Positions 11,619 through 24,726 of a stretch of DNA of 64,000 nt are shown piece by piece. Within the stretch, counting starts at the first letter, position 1, and every line of letters starts with the position of its first letter. Origin of the DNA: Oopsacas minuta. Lineage: Eukaryota > Porifera > Hexactinellida > Lyssacinosida > Leucopsacidae. The notes beneath the pieces are model-generated. The model was not told the origin of the DNA and ran no database searches. It saw nothing but the letters and a program-made list of their open reading frames with translations. The position numbers were made by a program, and so were the translations under genes. The stretch spans positions 142,197 to 206,196 of the forward strand of contig JAKMXF010000332.1 in NCBI GenBank assembly GCA_024704765.1, read 5' to 3'.

Positions 11619-12569
11619 GAAATATATGAACAATTTATTGTAAATATTCATCACTGAAATTGTGCTCATTGATAAAATGAAATTTCAAAAACTGGCAACA
11701 CTACAGGCGTTCAGCCCGATATGGTTCCCGTTTTATGACTATACAATACTGTTTGTATGAAATATGAATTCAATTCATCAAACTTTGGCATGTAACTAGG
11801 ATTTAAATGTCCAAAATCATAAAACGCGATCATTTTGTTCCGAAATAGCTAAATGGGAAAAGTTTGTTGGATCTAGGAGTCCCCTTCTAGATAATTATTT
11901 AGGAGTTAATTTTTCACAAAGGTGAGAGTGCGAAACTCTCACATCTTGTAAAAGACCCCGAAATAGTAGGGAGTGTTCTCTGACGTCAAAAACATTTCAG
12001 CACTTTTTTAAGGTCACAAATGAAACATTCCCTGGTGTATTCGGTTAATGGCCTCTCTAGAGAGATTTAAGAACTCGATAATAAGAGAATAAATAAGAGC
12101 ATTTGCATTTGTTGACCAATTTGCCAAATATGGAATCAGATGACATAATTTCGACTTGTACTTAGTTTGTAGAAGTTGATCCTGTATATAGTTAAATCTC
12201 AAAATAATGTATACATTCAGTCCAAAGGGTACCAATAAATATTGTTGCTACTACAAAATATCCATTTGTTAATAATGACAAAAAGTGTGAAGACCGCAAA
12301 AACTCACTTTACCAACATTTCTGGTATGCTTATGAGATGAGCAAGGAAATCCATATACACGACTTCCTATGCAACAATCAATAGAACTAATGGTTTTGAG
12401 ATCTGAACAAAGATTGACGGGCCTAAAGAGGGCAGAGTCATTGTGAGTTGAACCTCCAGATAGTGTATAAGTCGATGGAATATCAATCATCCAAATGAAA
12501 CATATTTCTGTAATTAGCCACGAGTAGTAAACATATAATATTTGGATAAAATGGTATTTTACCACACTG
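11619..12569. other. No gene recognised
   Basis: AT-rich sequence without open frames bearing motifs. The region before 12570 flanks the palindromic element. Confidence 0.5.
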
Positions 12570-12738
12570 TATATGTTATGGGCAGTATGAAAAATTGGGC
12601 ATTGTACATAATGCCCAGGCAATATGCATAATGCTACTTTCTTAGTCAATATGCATAATGTCCAGGCAATATGTATAATGCTACACTTATTGAACAATAT
12701 GCATAATGCCCAATTTCTCATACTGCGCATAACATATA
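12570..12738. repeat. Small palindromic (foldback) element with internal repeats
   Basis: The arms 'tatatgttatgggcagtatg' and 'catactgcgcataacatata' are near-perfect reverse complements. The homology continues inward through 'aaattgggcatt' / 'aatgcccaattt'. The ~100 bp centre repeats 'caggcaatatgcataatgct' and variants ('ataatgcc', 'atgcataatg') several times. A 166-codon minus-strand frame (12269-12769) runs across it because of the repeat and does not look like a gene. Confidence 0.75.
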
Positions 12739-15076
12739 TATTATGCAATAATACTAAAAAGTTCTCCAAAACAAAACTATAGCAATATGTATTAGTAGGA
12801 AATATACGGAAACTATGAAGAAAATATTACGCAGCTGAGGCAGATCCTATAAAATTAAGTTAATGATCATTTAAGAGTCAATCTGTGCATAGTAGAGGAT
12901 TCAGAATACTAAACAAAAACATCGAATTTTCGAGGTTTATTAGAGATCTATCCAATTTAGAACTGTGAAATTTCTAATCAACCGCATAACACTTGACTGA
13001 ACCACCTGAGTTCGAAATATCGTCCTTCCATGGTCTACAATACGCCCAAATTTTGGGATATCAACCTATGTAGATATATCTAGCTTTATAAATGACTATC
13101 TGTAGCATACTAGAGCCCGATCTTTGGATTTCGCACTAGCCAACCTAGTATTCGGCCCACAATTTTTCACATATGTCTGAGGTGTTGGAGAAAATTGTCG
13201 ACAGAATGCTGGGCTGGCCAGTTCGAGATAGAAAAACCATGGTTTGGCATGTCCTATAAACATGTCTTAGCTACAGATACTTGCCTAGAGCACCTTCATA
13301 TGTCTTTATATGTTGATACTCGAGTCCATTACCTTGGGACCTTGTATGCCAATGATAGACGAAGATGTAACATCATGTGGCTCAGTCCACTCTGATCAGA
13401 TTGCATTGAAATTGACAATTAAGTCGTAATTTCGTCATGGGTTTACATTTTTGTCCATGACGCGAAATTGTTCGAGGCGGTCCAAAATACCTCTGTACGC
13501 CGAGAATCAGCCATGGGGAAGTTAGTTTCCTCAATCAATTCCGAACATACAAACATGTGTATACATAGGTTGGTATGCTTCTGGACTTGATACTGGGTAC
13601 TGAAACAAAATGTATTACAAGGACATGGGAAGTGGGTATGTAGTACATATTGAATGCAGTGATTTACCATAACACTTGAGACCAAATTCAATAGACTTAA
13701 AGTGATCCATGTTCCAGAGAATTCTAGGTCGTGATCAATTTATAATTTCATAGGCTCTTAATACCATCCTATATTGTATATTAATCATTATTTTGCTATT
13801 AGTATTTAACAGTCAAGAAATTTATTCAATCTCTATGGAAAATCTGAAGTGGCATAAAAATAGCACAATGTGTCAGATCAAATATCGTGACTCTCAGTTA
13901 ACACTCTATTGTAGTTGCCCATGGACTTTGAATTTTATATAAGCATTTGAAGGATATTCTTAGAATGATATACAATGACACAAAACTTTACAAAGAATTC
14001 CGAAATTTCATTGAACAGGTTTGATTAGTATTCACATATCCGAAAAATCGTATATCTTAATGGCTCCGGGCACATTGGATTAATGGACGTCCAAACTATA
14101 CTTGACGCATTTTCACAAAGCTTTGACTACAGGCCCTCCTTGTGGAAGTTTTTTTTTTATTTTGAAATACAAAAAGAATGTTCATCAAACATTGCATAAC
14201 GTCCTCCTTCCCCTAGGTAGTGTTACACTACGATTGAATTACTCCTTAACGTGTGTCCACAGTATACAACTATAATTTTACATACTTGATGTCAGGCAAC
14301 GGGCTAAGAAATAGACCAATAGAGTTGATGAATAGTCACTAAAGGTTGCAAATAACTCTTTCCCTTCGCTTGGTCTTCCGTGACTTTTTGTGAATTGAAT
14401 ACAATGATCTAAATTAGGTAGATCAATTAGTGAATCTAAATGTTTCCTATGTCCATTGTTCGGACAATTATGAATAACGAAGGATACGGCTTGAGTTCAT
14501 GAGTTTGTACTTCTATAGAATCATTGTGTATCTTGATAGGAGAGTATTTGTTAGTTTTCTATATTTTAGTTAGATGTACGAATGCAACTAAAGACCTCAA
14601 CTACTGTTGGTAAACCTACTAGGTATTATTATTTGATTAGTAGCAACCAGCAGAGAGTTCTTCATATGCAAACGTCTATACCCATACATACAGTAATAAC
14701 CAATGAGAAACGCTATATATACTTTAAAAATATTCAAAACAATTATTATTTGTGGGGAGAAAAAATTTGCTACATAGTGAATTGGAAGAGTCAATTTAAA
14801 ACATAAGTCTAACTGTTAATATGTTGTGAAGAGGCTTACCATATAGGGTTTATCCCGAAACTTTAACACGGTTGCATCAACACCTTTTCTTAAATGAGTT
14901 GAATGAGTTTGTAGTTATCGACTGAATAAGTTGGATTAATGGTGAAATAAAAGTGAACGAGTTGGTTAACAAAATTAAGTAGATACAGTCCTGTCAGTAG
15001 TAATAACTTATACACCTCTAGAGTAGTCATCAAAAGTGTATTATTCAAGAAGAGGTAGTTTCATATTGCGAATACA
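12739..15076. other. No gene recognised
   Basis: About 2.3 kb of low-information sequence with a short T-run near 14151. The open frames here (for example 13443-13691 minus and 14582-14806 plus) lack recognisable domains. Confidence 0.5.
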
Positions 15077-17776
15077 CAAGCAGGATTCTATCTAGGATTG
15101 TAAATTTGGGGGGAAGCTTTGAAATCCTTAGTACCCAATTATCAAAATATTATAACCTTGAAGTAAACACCAAACATTTAATCTAATTCTTAATAATGAA
15201 GATTTCTATCGTTAGTAAAACATGAAAGGGTCGCTCACAAATTGATTTTTCTAATTTTCATTCCTTTATAATGCTCCAATACTGCCTCTAAATTTTCATC
15301 AGATAGGTGTTCAGGACCTTCAACACATATGCGCATGCAATAATCAAGTGTCTCTTCACTCATTCGGCTGCGAAGTCTCGTTTTTATTAATTTCATATTG
15401 CTGAAACTCCTTTCGACTGTGGCTGTTGTCACTGGTAATACTTCCAAAATAGCGGCTATCTTTGCCAAGTTTGGAAATGCAGCATATATCTCTCCATTCC
15501 CAAGCAGTCTTGAGAGTACAAATTGTAAGAACCTACCTTTGTACTCTAGGAAAATTAAGCGTCGAAACAATTTCCACTCTGACTCAGTTTCTTTAGCTTC
15601 GATGTCAGGATGTGATATACCTTCGTCTCCTTCTACATTGATCCTTTGTTCTACACTATAAAAATCCGTGAGTGTCTTAATCTGTTCCATTCCATACTCT
15701 GATATTCGTCTTCTGTACCAGGAAGATGGCGAGGGTCAAAAACAGACATGGCTGAAATGAGTTCAGTAGACTCCAACCGGACATTAATATGATCTATGAC
15801 ACTTTGGAGGTATGGTCGATACACCTTGTGAAGAAATTCACTCTTCTCTTCTTCCAATACCACGATGTGTTTCTCTCCTAATTGAGCATCATCAGTAAAA
15901 ACCAAAGAATGTTCCTTGAACCATGTGCTGCTTGTTACATCTTCTTTGAGCTCCAGCAGCCGTTTAGTAGTACTAGCGACCATCGATGGCACACTCGCAA
16001 GATCAATATCCTTGGCTTGTAGACTTCCTTGCAATTTCGCTACGATATGAACATCTGATAGCATGTAAATACATGCGACAGTCTTGTACTTCAATAAGAG
16101 AGTTGCAATTCCATGTGATTCTGCATCCCCAGTTTCTGCGTATATCTCTTCAAATGTACTGACCAAAGCTGGTAAACTCCGTCGCACAACAGACACAGCT
16201 CTCTCACGGGCTAACCACCGAGTATCGCTAGGCTTCTGCATTTTGATTTCAGGAGCCTGAAGTTCAGCTTGAATCTCAGCAAGTTTCCCAGCTTTTTTGG
16301 GAGAAAAGTGAAAAGCCTTCCAGATTGTTAATAGTGTACCCAAAACTCTCTTCACTACTGTATGTTCTGATGCAGCATTAAATGCAGCAAGTTGGAGCTT
16401 ATGGCAGCGACAGTGCACATAGATAGAGCTTGGTGGATGTAATCTTAGCTGTATTTGAATACCACTTCTGTGACCCGATATAGTATTTGTACCATCAAAA
16501 CCAAGTCCACGCATCTTATCAAAACAAATGTTTTTGGAATGAAGAAAAGTTCGAAGGTAACAAGCGATCGCTTGAGCATTTTTCTCCTTCACATGCAAAA
16601 TTCCAAGAAAAAGTTCTACTGGTTTATTTTCTTCTATCCAACGTGCACATACTGACAACTCTTCTTGTGATGCTACATCCGTACTTTCATCTACCATTAA
16701 TGAATAATACGGGCTAGCACTGAGCCTGGTGATGATCCTCTTCTCGAGTACATTGCTAATACTTGAGAGAAGTTCCACTATTGTGGTATATGATTCATAT
16801 GTCGCATTGTGTGGACACTTCTCTCTGTGAGTTTTCAGTATGATGCCCCATTCTCAATTTGTAAAGTAATGAGATTTTCAAATGTAGTTGTATGGGGGAT
16901 ATGATGCTTAACCAAGAAATATAAGGATCGGATAAGCTTTTTCATAATGTCACGGTTCTGTTTCTTCTCCTCCGCAGTGGCTGCTTCCAATTGTTCCATT
17001 ACATTACCATGTTCCTCTGTTGATTGAGACATAACCATTCTTTCGATCGCTGCTGTGTCCCAATCAGATTTCTCATGTTGTATTAGCAAACTTTTCGCCT
17101 TCACCCAATTGTTTATAGGTCTTGTCACCCATGCACCTCTCGCTGTACCGGTGGTTTACCATGGACCTTACAAATCATACACACCATACCATTTTGGGAT
17201 GAATCGTAGTCCATCCAAGTATATTCATTCTTCCAAGTAGGATTATAAACTAAGTTGTCCTTGTAGGCTCGCATTTTTTTGGCTGTTTTAGAAGCGCATG
17301 GAGTAGAAACAATCGCATCTTCCTCTGGTGGTTGTGGTTCAGACTCAGATATATTGTTGCAATCCGAAATATTTCTTTTAGTTCCTCGAATGATAACAAA
17401 TTTATCCATGTGGTAACACTGGGTTAATCAATTATTACCTATGTGAAGTTAACAAAAAGAATTTTTTCCGCTGAATTATACCTCAAGAATTCGTACATCA
17501 CTAATATATAGGCGGCTGGATAGTGGGAAGCTGTACTTTCCAACATATGTTATTATTTCGCAGTTGCAAATTGCATGAAATGTGATTCAGGTTTCCCACA
17601 TATTATTCATTTACACTTCAAATAGTATTTTCACAATGAATTGATATTCTAATAATTTATCCATTGAATAATATATTGCGATTAATAGTACATTTTATGA
17701 GATTTTTGTGGGGGAAGTTGAAGAGTTTGGGGAGGAAGCTTCCCCCCCACCCCCCCAGTAGATAGAACCCTGCTTG
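15077..17776 (-). mobile_element. hAT element, ZNF862-like, about 2.7 kb
   Basis: Short inverted ends 'caagcaggattctatcta' (15077) and the complement of 'tagatagaaccctgcttg' (ending 17776) bracket a minus-strand hAT transposase. A G-rich tract just inside each end ('ggggggaagctt' on the left, its C-rich complement on the right) extends the symmetry. I could not identify a clean 8 bp target duplication, so the ends carry an uncertainty of a few bases. Confidence 0.75.
15235..17409 (-). pseudogene. hAT transposase, ZNF862-like, interrupted by three frame shifts
   Basis: Four overlapping frames on the minus strand make up one ~690-residue protein: 17409-17125, 17128-16835, 16778-15651 and 15690-15235. 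The N-terminus carries a TTF-type zinc-finger region ('MVCMICKVHGK', then 'WVTRPINNW' across the first shift). The long 375-codon frame holds the RNase-H-like core with 'SLMVDESTD' (first acidic motif), 'GLGFDGTNTISG' (second) and 'HCRCHKLQLAAFNA'. The last frame contains the hAT dimerisation motif 'VTTATVERSFSNMKLIKTRL'. Each break is a simple frame change, so the copy is young, or the breaks are sequence errors. It is the best preserved hAT gene here. Confidence 0.88.
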
Positions 17777-19691
17777 ACAAGTATAAAATGTACAGTTCTG
17801 CTGTAGACCAGAATCACACAAACCATGGATGCATAGTACCCATGCTGGTTTCAAACACTATTATTTTTGATAGGACACTTATATATCTCAAAAGAATGCC
17901 CCAACTTCCATCCTGTTGCATCATGCAGAATCACACTAACCGTGAACATTTCTATGACTTATATTCTAGTTTCACTCACTACTATTTAGACAGAATGTGA
18001 ATACTCAGTTGGTCCAATCACCATACTGTTACGCTACGCAACCAGATGTCCTGATGCCAACCGTCAGTTAATCATCACTTTATTGTATTGACATAAATAA
18101 AGTTCTGTAGCAAAGAAATCTGAGGTGGTTGATCATTCGGACCAATATGCTCATTTTAGTCCAGAGTAATTATAGACTCAGTACTAAATAACAGGCTCGA
18201 ATAATCGCTGAAAGCACATTTTCAGGACTACCATAGAACAAATTTGTTAATACTACCAGATTAACCCGATTAATCGAAAATGTATAGCAATATATATTAA
18301 TCCAGTAGTGTGCGAAATTTAAATAATTGATAACAATTACTCATGGTTAGTGGGATTCTAGCATGATGTAGCTAGTTTGCGGATTCAGTAAGAGATGGAG
18401 GTTGGACATCCCGTTGAAATATAGATATTCTCTCAAAGGACTAGTGTGGGAAACTTGCATGGGTAGTATGTATCCATCGTTTGTGTAATTCTAACATACA
18501 AGATCTTCATCATCAATATATTTTACGCAAACAAATGATGCAAATCAAAAATTTGAAAATCCATAATCAAGCTGTGACAGCTTAGGCATATGTGTTGGTA
18601 GTACAATAATAGAACGTAACTCACACAGTTAATTTACTAGGCATCTCAATATTATTAGGCAGTCTCTACTTGAATCCCATACCATGGATGTTTAAAAGGA
18701 AATTGAGTTAGCAATGACGAAAGTCCCACATTTTTGAAAGGACTTCCTTCCATTTAAAAAAAATTACTGAAAAAGTAAAACAGACCATAAGGAAAATAAA
18801 CTAGGCCTGTACAAATGCTACCGTGAAGTGAGATTGTCATGTCAGTGTATACATTTGTCCTTGATGTCGACAAACTTAAGTGAATCTGAAATCAGTTAGT
18901 ACGGGTGTTTACAGCAATAATTCGTAAAATGATGCGTAGTGTGATTTCAAATTTCGCATTCAAATCAAACAACATTTCAAGTAAACAATTGAAATTGAAT
19001 AAACGCATTATGGTACCTATATCCCTATATCCAATGTATTTACAAATGAGATCAAAATAATTGATGAAATTATATTTCCATAGGTTGAACCACTGTGGCA
19101 TGGATGCAATATGGCCTATGGACTCCTTAACTATAACTTCCCAATCTGAATTATCAAATTTAATGTCCGACCCTAACCGATTGCTAAAGAGACAATGGAC
19201 TTAAATTCGAAGATCCGAACCTGAGCGCCAAGGGTTCATATTTATAGGGGTAAAAGTATGATTACTAGCTATAATAATAAGCTAAGCCAATGCGAAAATA
19301 AGGAAATAAATTATAAATATCACGGTATCAGTTGATATTCAAAAGGATCTACCTTCGTAGGACTCAGCTGAAACAAAGGTTGAGAAGAGGGTCAAAGGAA
19401 TTTCTAAGGGAGAATATAGATCCACATCCAATGCATTTTACTCAATGATATTCGGGTGTATTTCCACACAGCCCTCTTTGACCTTCAAAGAGGAAATCAA
19501 GACCGAGACACTTCACCAAGAAACATTACAAACGGCAACAACAAAATGTCAAGGGATTATTCTAAGGTATTAACCCAATTCAGCACATTAAACTTTACTC
19601 TTTAATAAATGAAATATAAATAACCACACATAAAATATACACTATCAAATTTCCCGGTAAAAGGGACAATGTCACGTATCGCGAAATAGCT
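17777..19691. other. No gene recognised; 3' flank of the RNA ligase exon
   Basis: No conserved open frame or repeat was recognised. The right part would hold the 3' UTR of the minus-strand gene ending at 19692. I saw no convincing polyadenylation signal in the first ~150 bases past the stop. Confidence 0.45.
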
Positions 19692-20281
19692 TCACAGACC
19701 AAATTCATTCTTTAAAAGAGTGGAAATCTCCTCTTCAGCAACAAATCTAAGGTAAGTAATTTTACCCTCCGTCAGCTCAGAAAATTCAGAAGGATTATCC
19801 CTGGAATAGTCTTCCAAAATATCCTCAATTATATGCCTTTTAATGCAAACTATTTGTTTTTGATCATTTGGATAACCATTTTTACTAATTGCACTTTGAA
19901 TTCTATTTGAATTAATTAGGGAGAGAATCTCATACTTTGCAATGAGAGTGCACTCATCATGAATAGAAGTGTTTCGGAAACTTGGTTGAGCAATGTATCT
20001 TACCTTCTTTTCTAAAAAGTTTGGATGCTTTCGCTTGTAAATTACCCTCCTTAACCCTTTAGAAGTAGGTAAATAGATTGTTTGCAATGGTTTGACAACG
20101 ATACCTTCAGCTAAATTAGAACGATTGACTAATTTTGGAAGAGAAAACAAAGCTGGTATGGTGGTTTGAAAGTCCAAATCATAATTCTGAGCATGAACAA
20201 GCTTTCCACAATAAAGGGACCTACAGCAAAGAATTGTGAACCTTTGGCACAGATCAATAACTTTATCCCAGTCTAAGTAAA
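19692..20281 (-). CDS. Terminal exon of an Rnl2-type RNA ligase gene
   Basis: The minus strand shows a pyrimidine-rich acceptor 'tttcattttttag' ending at 20282, then two bases of a split codon and 195 codons to a stop at 19692. The protein begins 'YLDWDKVIDLC', as in the nucleotidyltransferase fold of T4 Rnl2-like ligases. Motif IV follows in 'AEGIVVKP' and motif V in 'YKRKHPNFLEKK'. The remaining ~110 residues are a charged, helical-looking tail ending 'LKNEFGL'. Such enzymes join RNA ends by adenylating a lysine. The motif I lysine and nick-sealing N-terminus must lie in upstream exons (higher coordinates), which I could not find. No frame break occurs, unlike in the transposons, so this looks like a selected host gene. 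It could instead be a captured or partial copy. Confidence 0.75.
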
Positions 20282-22472
20282 CTAAAAAATGAAATATATA
20301 AGTAATCTATGCAAAGATATTTGAAAAAAGGATAGATACAAAAATTGAGTAATGCGGTTATATAAATGTTTGTAGAATTAGATTATAAAGTAGTGATATC
20401 AAAATTGTCAAATATTTCATGTACGACTGATGAAGGATACTAGATAAGTTATGTAATTCAATTTGTTCAAACATACAACAAACTTCAAATTTAGCCTCAA
20501 ATTTGGAATAATTCAACATCTAAATAGGAAATTTCAAGAGCTAGCTCCAGTAAAATGAATTTGTCGACACTCTCCCTTTATCGCATAATTCTTCAAAACT
20601 ATGGTGATGCAAAATAGAGCCCAAATTCGCTCAAAGGCCAATTTTATCTCCTGACTTAAGATATCAAGTGTGAACCCTATAAGTGAGGATTACCTTAAGT
20701 TTAGGGATGTATATCCATCTCCACGAATGGTAACAGAGACTATCGAGAGTTCACATTGGAAAGTTACATACTACCTGCTGCATTCTCTTTTCCTAGCTCT
20801 CGTGACTCCTGACTGTTTCCTAAACTTTAAGGAAATCCAAATTTCAAGCGATGAGAGTAAAATCAGTGGTTTGTGATAGATTAGCACCCCAGAGAAAAGT
20901 GCAAATGAATGCAAAAATGTACATGTGAAGTTAGTGGCTTACTGGAACATATTCAGATACAAACTTATCTAACACCATTTGTAAACATGAAATACATCGT
21001 CCTCTACCCTTGCAAGTTTAAAATCGACTTGTAGAAGGCCCGGAAGGATTATTGATAATGGATGTCATGGATTTGAATAACATAAATCTATTAATCACTA
21101 GATTTTCGATGTATTTAGATCTACAATATAAAAAGTCCATGGATTTGGGATTAATTTGGGGCTCTGACACTAGCTAGGGATGCGGATGTTCTAATACTTA
21201 TTGATTCCTCACCCATATTTACATTTTGAATGCTCGAAATCGAGGTATCATTGAGAGCATGGTCAAGGCTGGATATGAAGTAATGGGGGCCTGTTGTATG
21301 ACAAATTTACTACCATGACAGTTTTACTACCTAACCACTGTCCTTAGTTCAGTTTAACTGATATTAGCTAGAAACTTGTGGAAACTTCGTATGGACCATA
21401 CTTATGACATTCTAATTTCAAATTCTTGTGAGTTGTTTGGCTATTCACCATACGCGTCCGCTCACCGTGTAGAGAGGTTATTTGCTGAAACACATCCTGC
21501 CAAATGGACACCTTGGAATTAGGACATCTTGCCGAAAGGATATCTTGCAGAAACTAAATGTAATTTTATTATTTCTCAGATATTTCAATAATAATCTAGT
21601 AAGTAGAGTATCAAGCAAAGATTCAATGAATCTTAGCCCTGGGTATTGTCTTTTTGGCCAACCCTTGGTTGTTGCGAGGTGTACTTTGAACGGTTATTCC
21701 AAGTAGTGGAAGGGTTTTCACCTAATAGTATATAAACAAGCGTTAAATGTTGTATTTATGTTTATACGATATTCGCTCTTATGAGAACTCATAAAGCTAG
21801 AGCATAATTAGAATATTACAGATTTTGTCGATTCATGTAAAAGCTCCATTTCTAAATTGGCTGAGTTTCTCATTACTGCCAGAATTCTTTTAGGAACATG
21901 ACAAACACCTGGATGTCGCAGCAACTTCGCCATATAGTATAATGCTTAATGGACAGGGTGTTTCACTGATGCTGCCATCAAATAGATTGATAATACTCCG
22001 AAAATGGTTGACTATTCATTTATCTTCCGTTAATGATGTTGTTTAGCACTTATTGTCATTTCGATAAAACTGCTTATCATATTAGTTTTTCATAAATGAA
22101 AAGGTTTTCCTATCCTATGTGGCAATAACCATCAAATTATCCCAATCACAGGTAGAATGTATGCAATTTAGTTTCGTGCACGATTAATGAAACAGCATGC
22201 ACATAATAACACAGAACATTTAAAGTTTGAAGTTGTATGACGGGGAAAGTGTCAAGACACTTTCTAAAAGCAAGTATTGAAAGGAATATCCAGTACCTAA
22301 GGTTTTTAGAAAATTTTAGGATAGACATAGAAATTCGAGCTAAAGGATACAAGGATTTTTCCATTCGGCGCCAGAGGAGCAGGCTCTTAGATAGAAATTA
22401 CGTTTAAGAGTATGCGTATATTGCGTTCCTAAATGTATATAAATAGATAATCTCCTATATACTAATCCTATA
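20282..22472. other. No exon recognised; probable intron of the RNA ligase gene
   Basis: Upstream exons of the minus-strand ligase should lie here or beyond. I searched by eye for a motif I (KxxG-like) segment next to a GT donor and found none. Short frames such as 22146-22364 minus have no recognisable motifs. Confidence 0.45.
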
Positions 22473-22550
22473 CAGGTATCCCTCGCCGTTCGAGGTAGTT
22501 AAGTTCCGTTAACGACAAATTCGCGAACGGCGAGAAATAGCTTAATGAGA
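22473..22550. mobile_element. Possible end of a pogo/Tigger-like transposon
   Basis: 'caggtatccctcgccgttcg' is followed by 'ttaagttccgttaacgac', and 'cgaacggcgag' (22524-22534) complements 'ctcgccgttcg' (22482-22492). This arrangement of a CAG start, a CG-rich near-terminal palindrome and a 'gttccgtt' motif resembles the ends of pogo-like elements. No partner end or transposase was found, so it may be a solo remnant. Confidence 0.35.
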
Positions 22551-24604
22551 ATAGTGACCTTACGTTCACAGATTTCAGGAGCTGAGGTGAATTTCCTAAG
22601 GGTCTACTAACAGAATTGTTTCGAATTAGCTGGGTGCTTGTTTCTTGGAGCCAAATCCATATGCTTATTGATACGTAACATAAGGTGAATCAATGAAACA
22701 AGAACTATGTCCGGTCATCTTTACATGCAGGGAAAGTAGGCATGTCCAGAATTGATTGAAGAAACTGGAAAGCCCATGTGCTGATTTTTGGCATACTAGG
22801 GTATTTTGGGACTCGCTTGGGCAGGTTCGAGTCTTGGACAAAAATTCACGGCCAATAACGAAATAGTGACATCATGTCACCTCTAGGATTCAGAAATCAT
22901 AATATTAACCACTCCTTAGCCAATATACATGATACAAGTTTGATATTAGAATCACAGGTTTTTCTCAATGTGACAAAGTTCTGATTTCATGATTTTTCCA
23001 TAAATGCAAAATCATCATGGGATTAGTGAGTCATCATGACTGTTTATAATCAAATTTCCCCAAATTTAGAAATTTTTTGAGAATTTCATATATTTTAGAC
23101 AAGAAGTTCCCAGATTACGAACCAAAGGCAGCTAAGAGATGCACTATTAACATTGCATGCCATTAAATGGAGCATGGTGGGACCAAGGAAATATATAGCG
23201 TAAATTTCGGCAAAAACTTTACCTCGACACAGGTAGTGCTGAGACATCCTGTCGCGTAGCGATCTAAAGCATCAAGAAACCTATCTATTTGATACTCAAG
23301 CTAACCTGAGGTACTATCCTTATCGCAGCGACCTAGCAAGCAAACCGCGCTTGTACAGATAAATTCGCTTTGAAATTAATCCATTATTTAAAAATTCATA
23401 AATATATACTATATCGGACAAAATACGTTCAACAGATTTTCGAATTCTATACACCCTCAAATGAAATAATACTGGGCAAATGTGACAAAAATTTTAAATT
23501 CAAAAGCCAAATTCCGTTTGTTTCAGATGGGAATTTAGAATTAACAATTTATGCACTGACTTAAAGACAAATACCCGATGTGACAACATAAACTGTGGGT
23601 AAAATTACCAGATTGCAACTGTAGTTATTTAACTATATTTTTGATGAATGTATTTAATGATTGAAGGTGCACGAATATGAGTCCTCAAAATTTGCCCATT
23701 AGAAAACATTTGAAGTTAAATTTCAAAAGTCCACTATTTCGTCGGATATTTCAATCGTCTACATACGTCTGAAATTTTGTGGCTAGATAGCATTTTTGGT
23801 CCTAATTGGGTCCGTTTTGACACATCTAGAACGATAAATATAACAGAAAAGAAATCAGAACAATTCCAAATAATCTAATGATTTATTACCTAAAATTCAA
23901 ATTTCACCAGGTAGGCGAATTCCTGAAGTTGGTATTATCCACAAATTAGCGATCCCGATTGAAATTAATCATGATGATTATGGAGTTATAATAGATTACC
24001 CAATAATTGTGTGATCTATGTATCTAAGGTACCTGAAGAATTATCCAACTTTTGCAATGATGTACTAAACAGTCGCGCAGCTGCCCAGTAAATGAAGCTT
24101 GGCAGAGTGAAAAAATTTTCTGAGTTTTTGAATCTCTTAAAAGAATTTTGGTGAATTACGATGGTCTTGTCAGATAATTGTTAATATTTTTAGGGAACAG
24201 GGGTAGTTAATGTAACTTGATACATTCTATCACACCCAAATCTATAAACGTTAAAGTTAATGTTCCTTATATCTCCTTGAATGCTATATTCCATTTCCAA
24301 TTTCACTTCAGGTAACAGTTTGGTTACAGTTTCGAAGCTGTATATATTTCCGTATCAATCCAATAAGCTTTCAACTAATTTCTCCAGATCTTTTACATAT
24401 AATTTCAACAACATAAGATGATATTTCACAATTAGATAAGTGTTTAGTTAGAGCAGTCAGTTACTAAAACAGAAATTCTCTGAATTCATGATGAAATCTC
24501 GAAATATTGGAGTGTCATAACAGTATTACTATAAGACCGAAGATTTGAAACTTAGATATAATCGTTGGTATGTCCATGAGAACGACTCACAAATCAGTGA
24601 TTTC
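22551..24604. other. No gene recognised
   Basis: AT-rich, with only short frames (for example 23370-23564) lacking motifs. Confidence 0.45.
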
Positions 24605-24636
24605 ACCAACATCCTCCGAAATCGGAGGATGTTGGT
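24605..24636. repeat. Perfect 15 bp hairpin
   Basis: 'accaacatcctccga' and its exact complement 'tcggaggatgttggt' are separated by AA. The stem is unusually G+C-rich for the surroundings. It lies 90 bp left of the mariner at 24727 and is not part of that element's terminal repeat. Confidence 0.9.
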
Positions 24637-24726
24637 AAAATGACTGGTTACGTTGAACTGAAATTGCCCCAATGATATGTTCAGATTTCATTCTTAAGGA
24701 TCTGTAGTGCACCAAATGCATAAATA

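Noticed and set aside
12269-12769. 166-codon minus-strand open frame
   Set aside because: It crosses a palindrome made of 'ataatgc' repeats, which produces repeated residues. No domain or exon boundary supports it.
13443-13691. 82-codon minus-strand frame
   Set aside because: No recognisable family, no splice-site support and no unusual composition.
15069-17784. 8 bp target duplication around the ZNF862-like hAT
   Set aside because: No offset of the ends within a few bases gave matching octamers.
22146-22364. Possible upstream exon of the RNA ligase
   Set aside because: It lies on the right strand but shows no motif I lysine context or other ligase motif, and no convincing splice sites in a matching phase.
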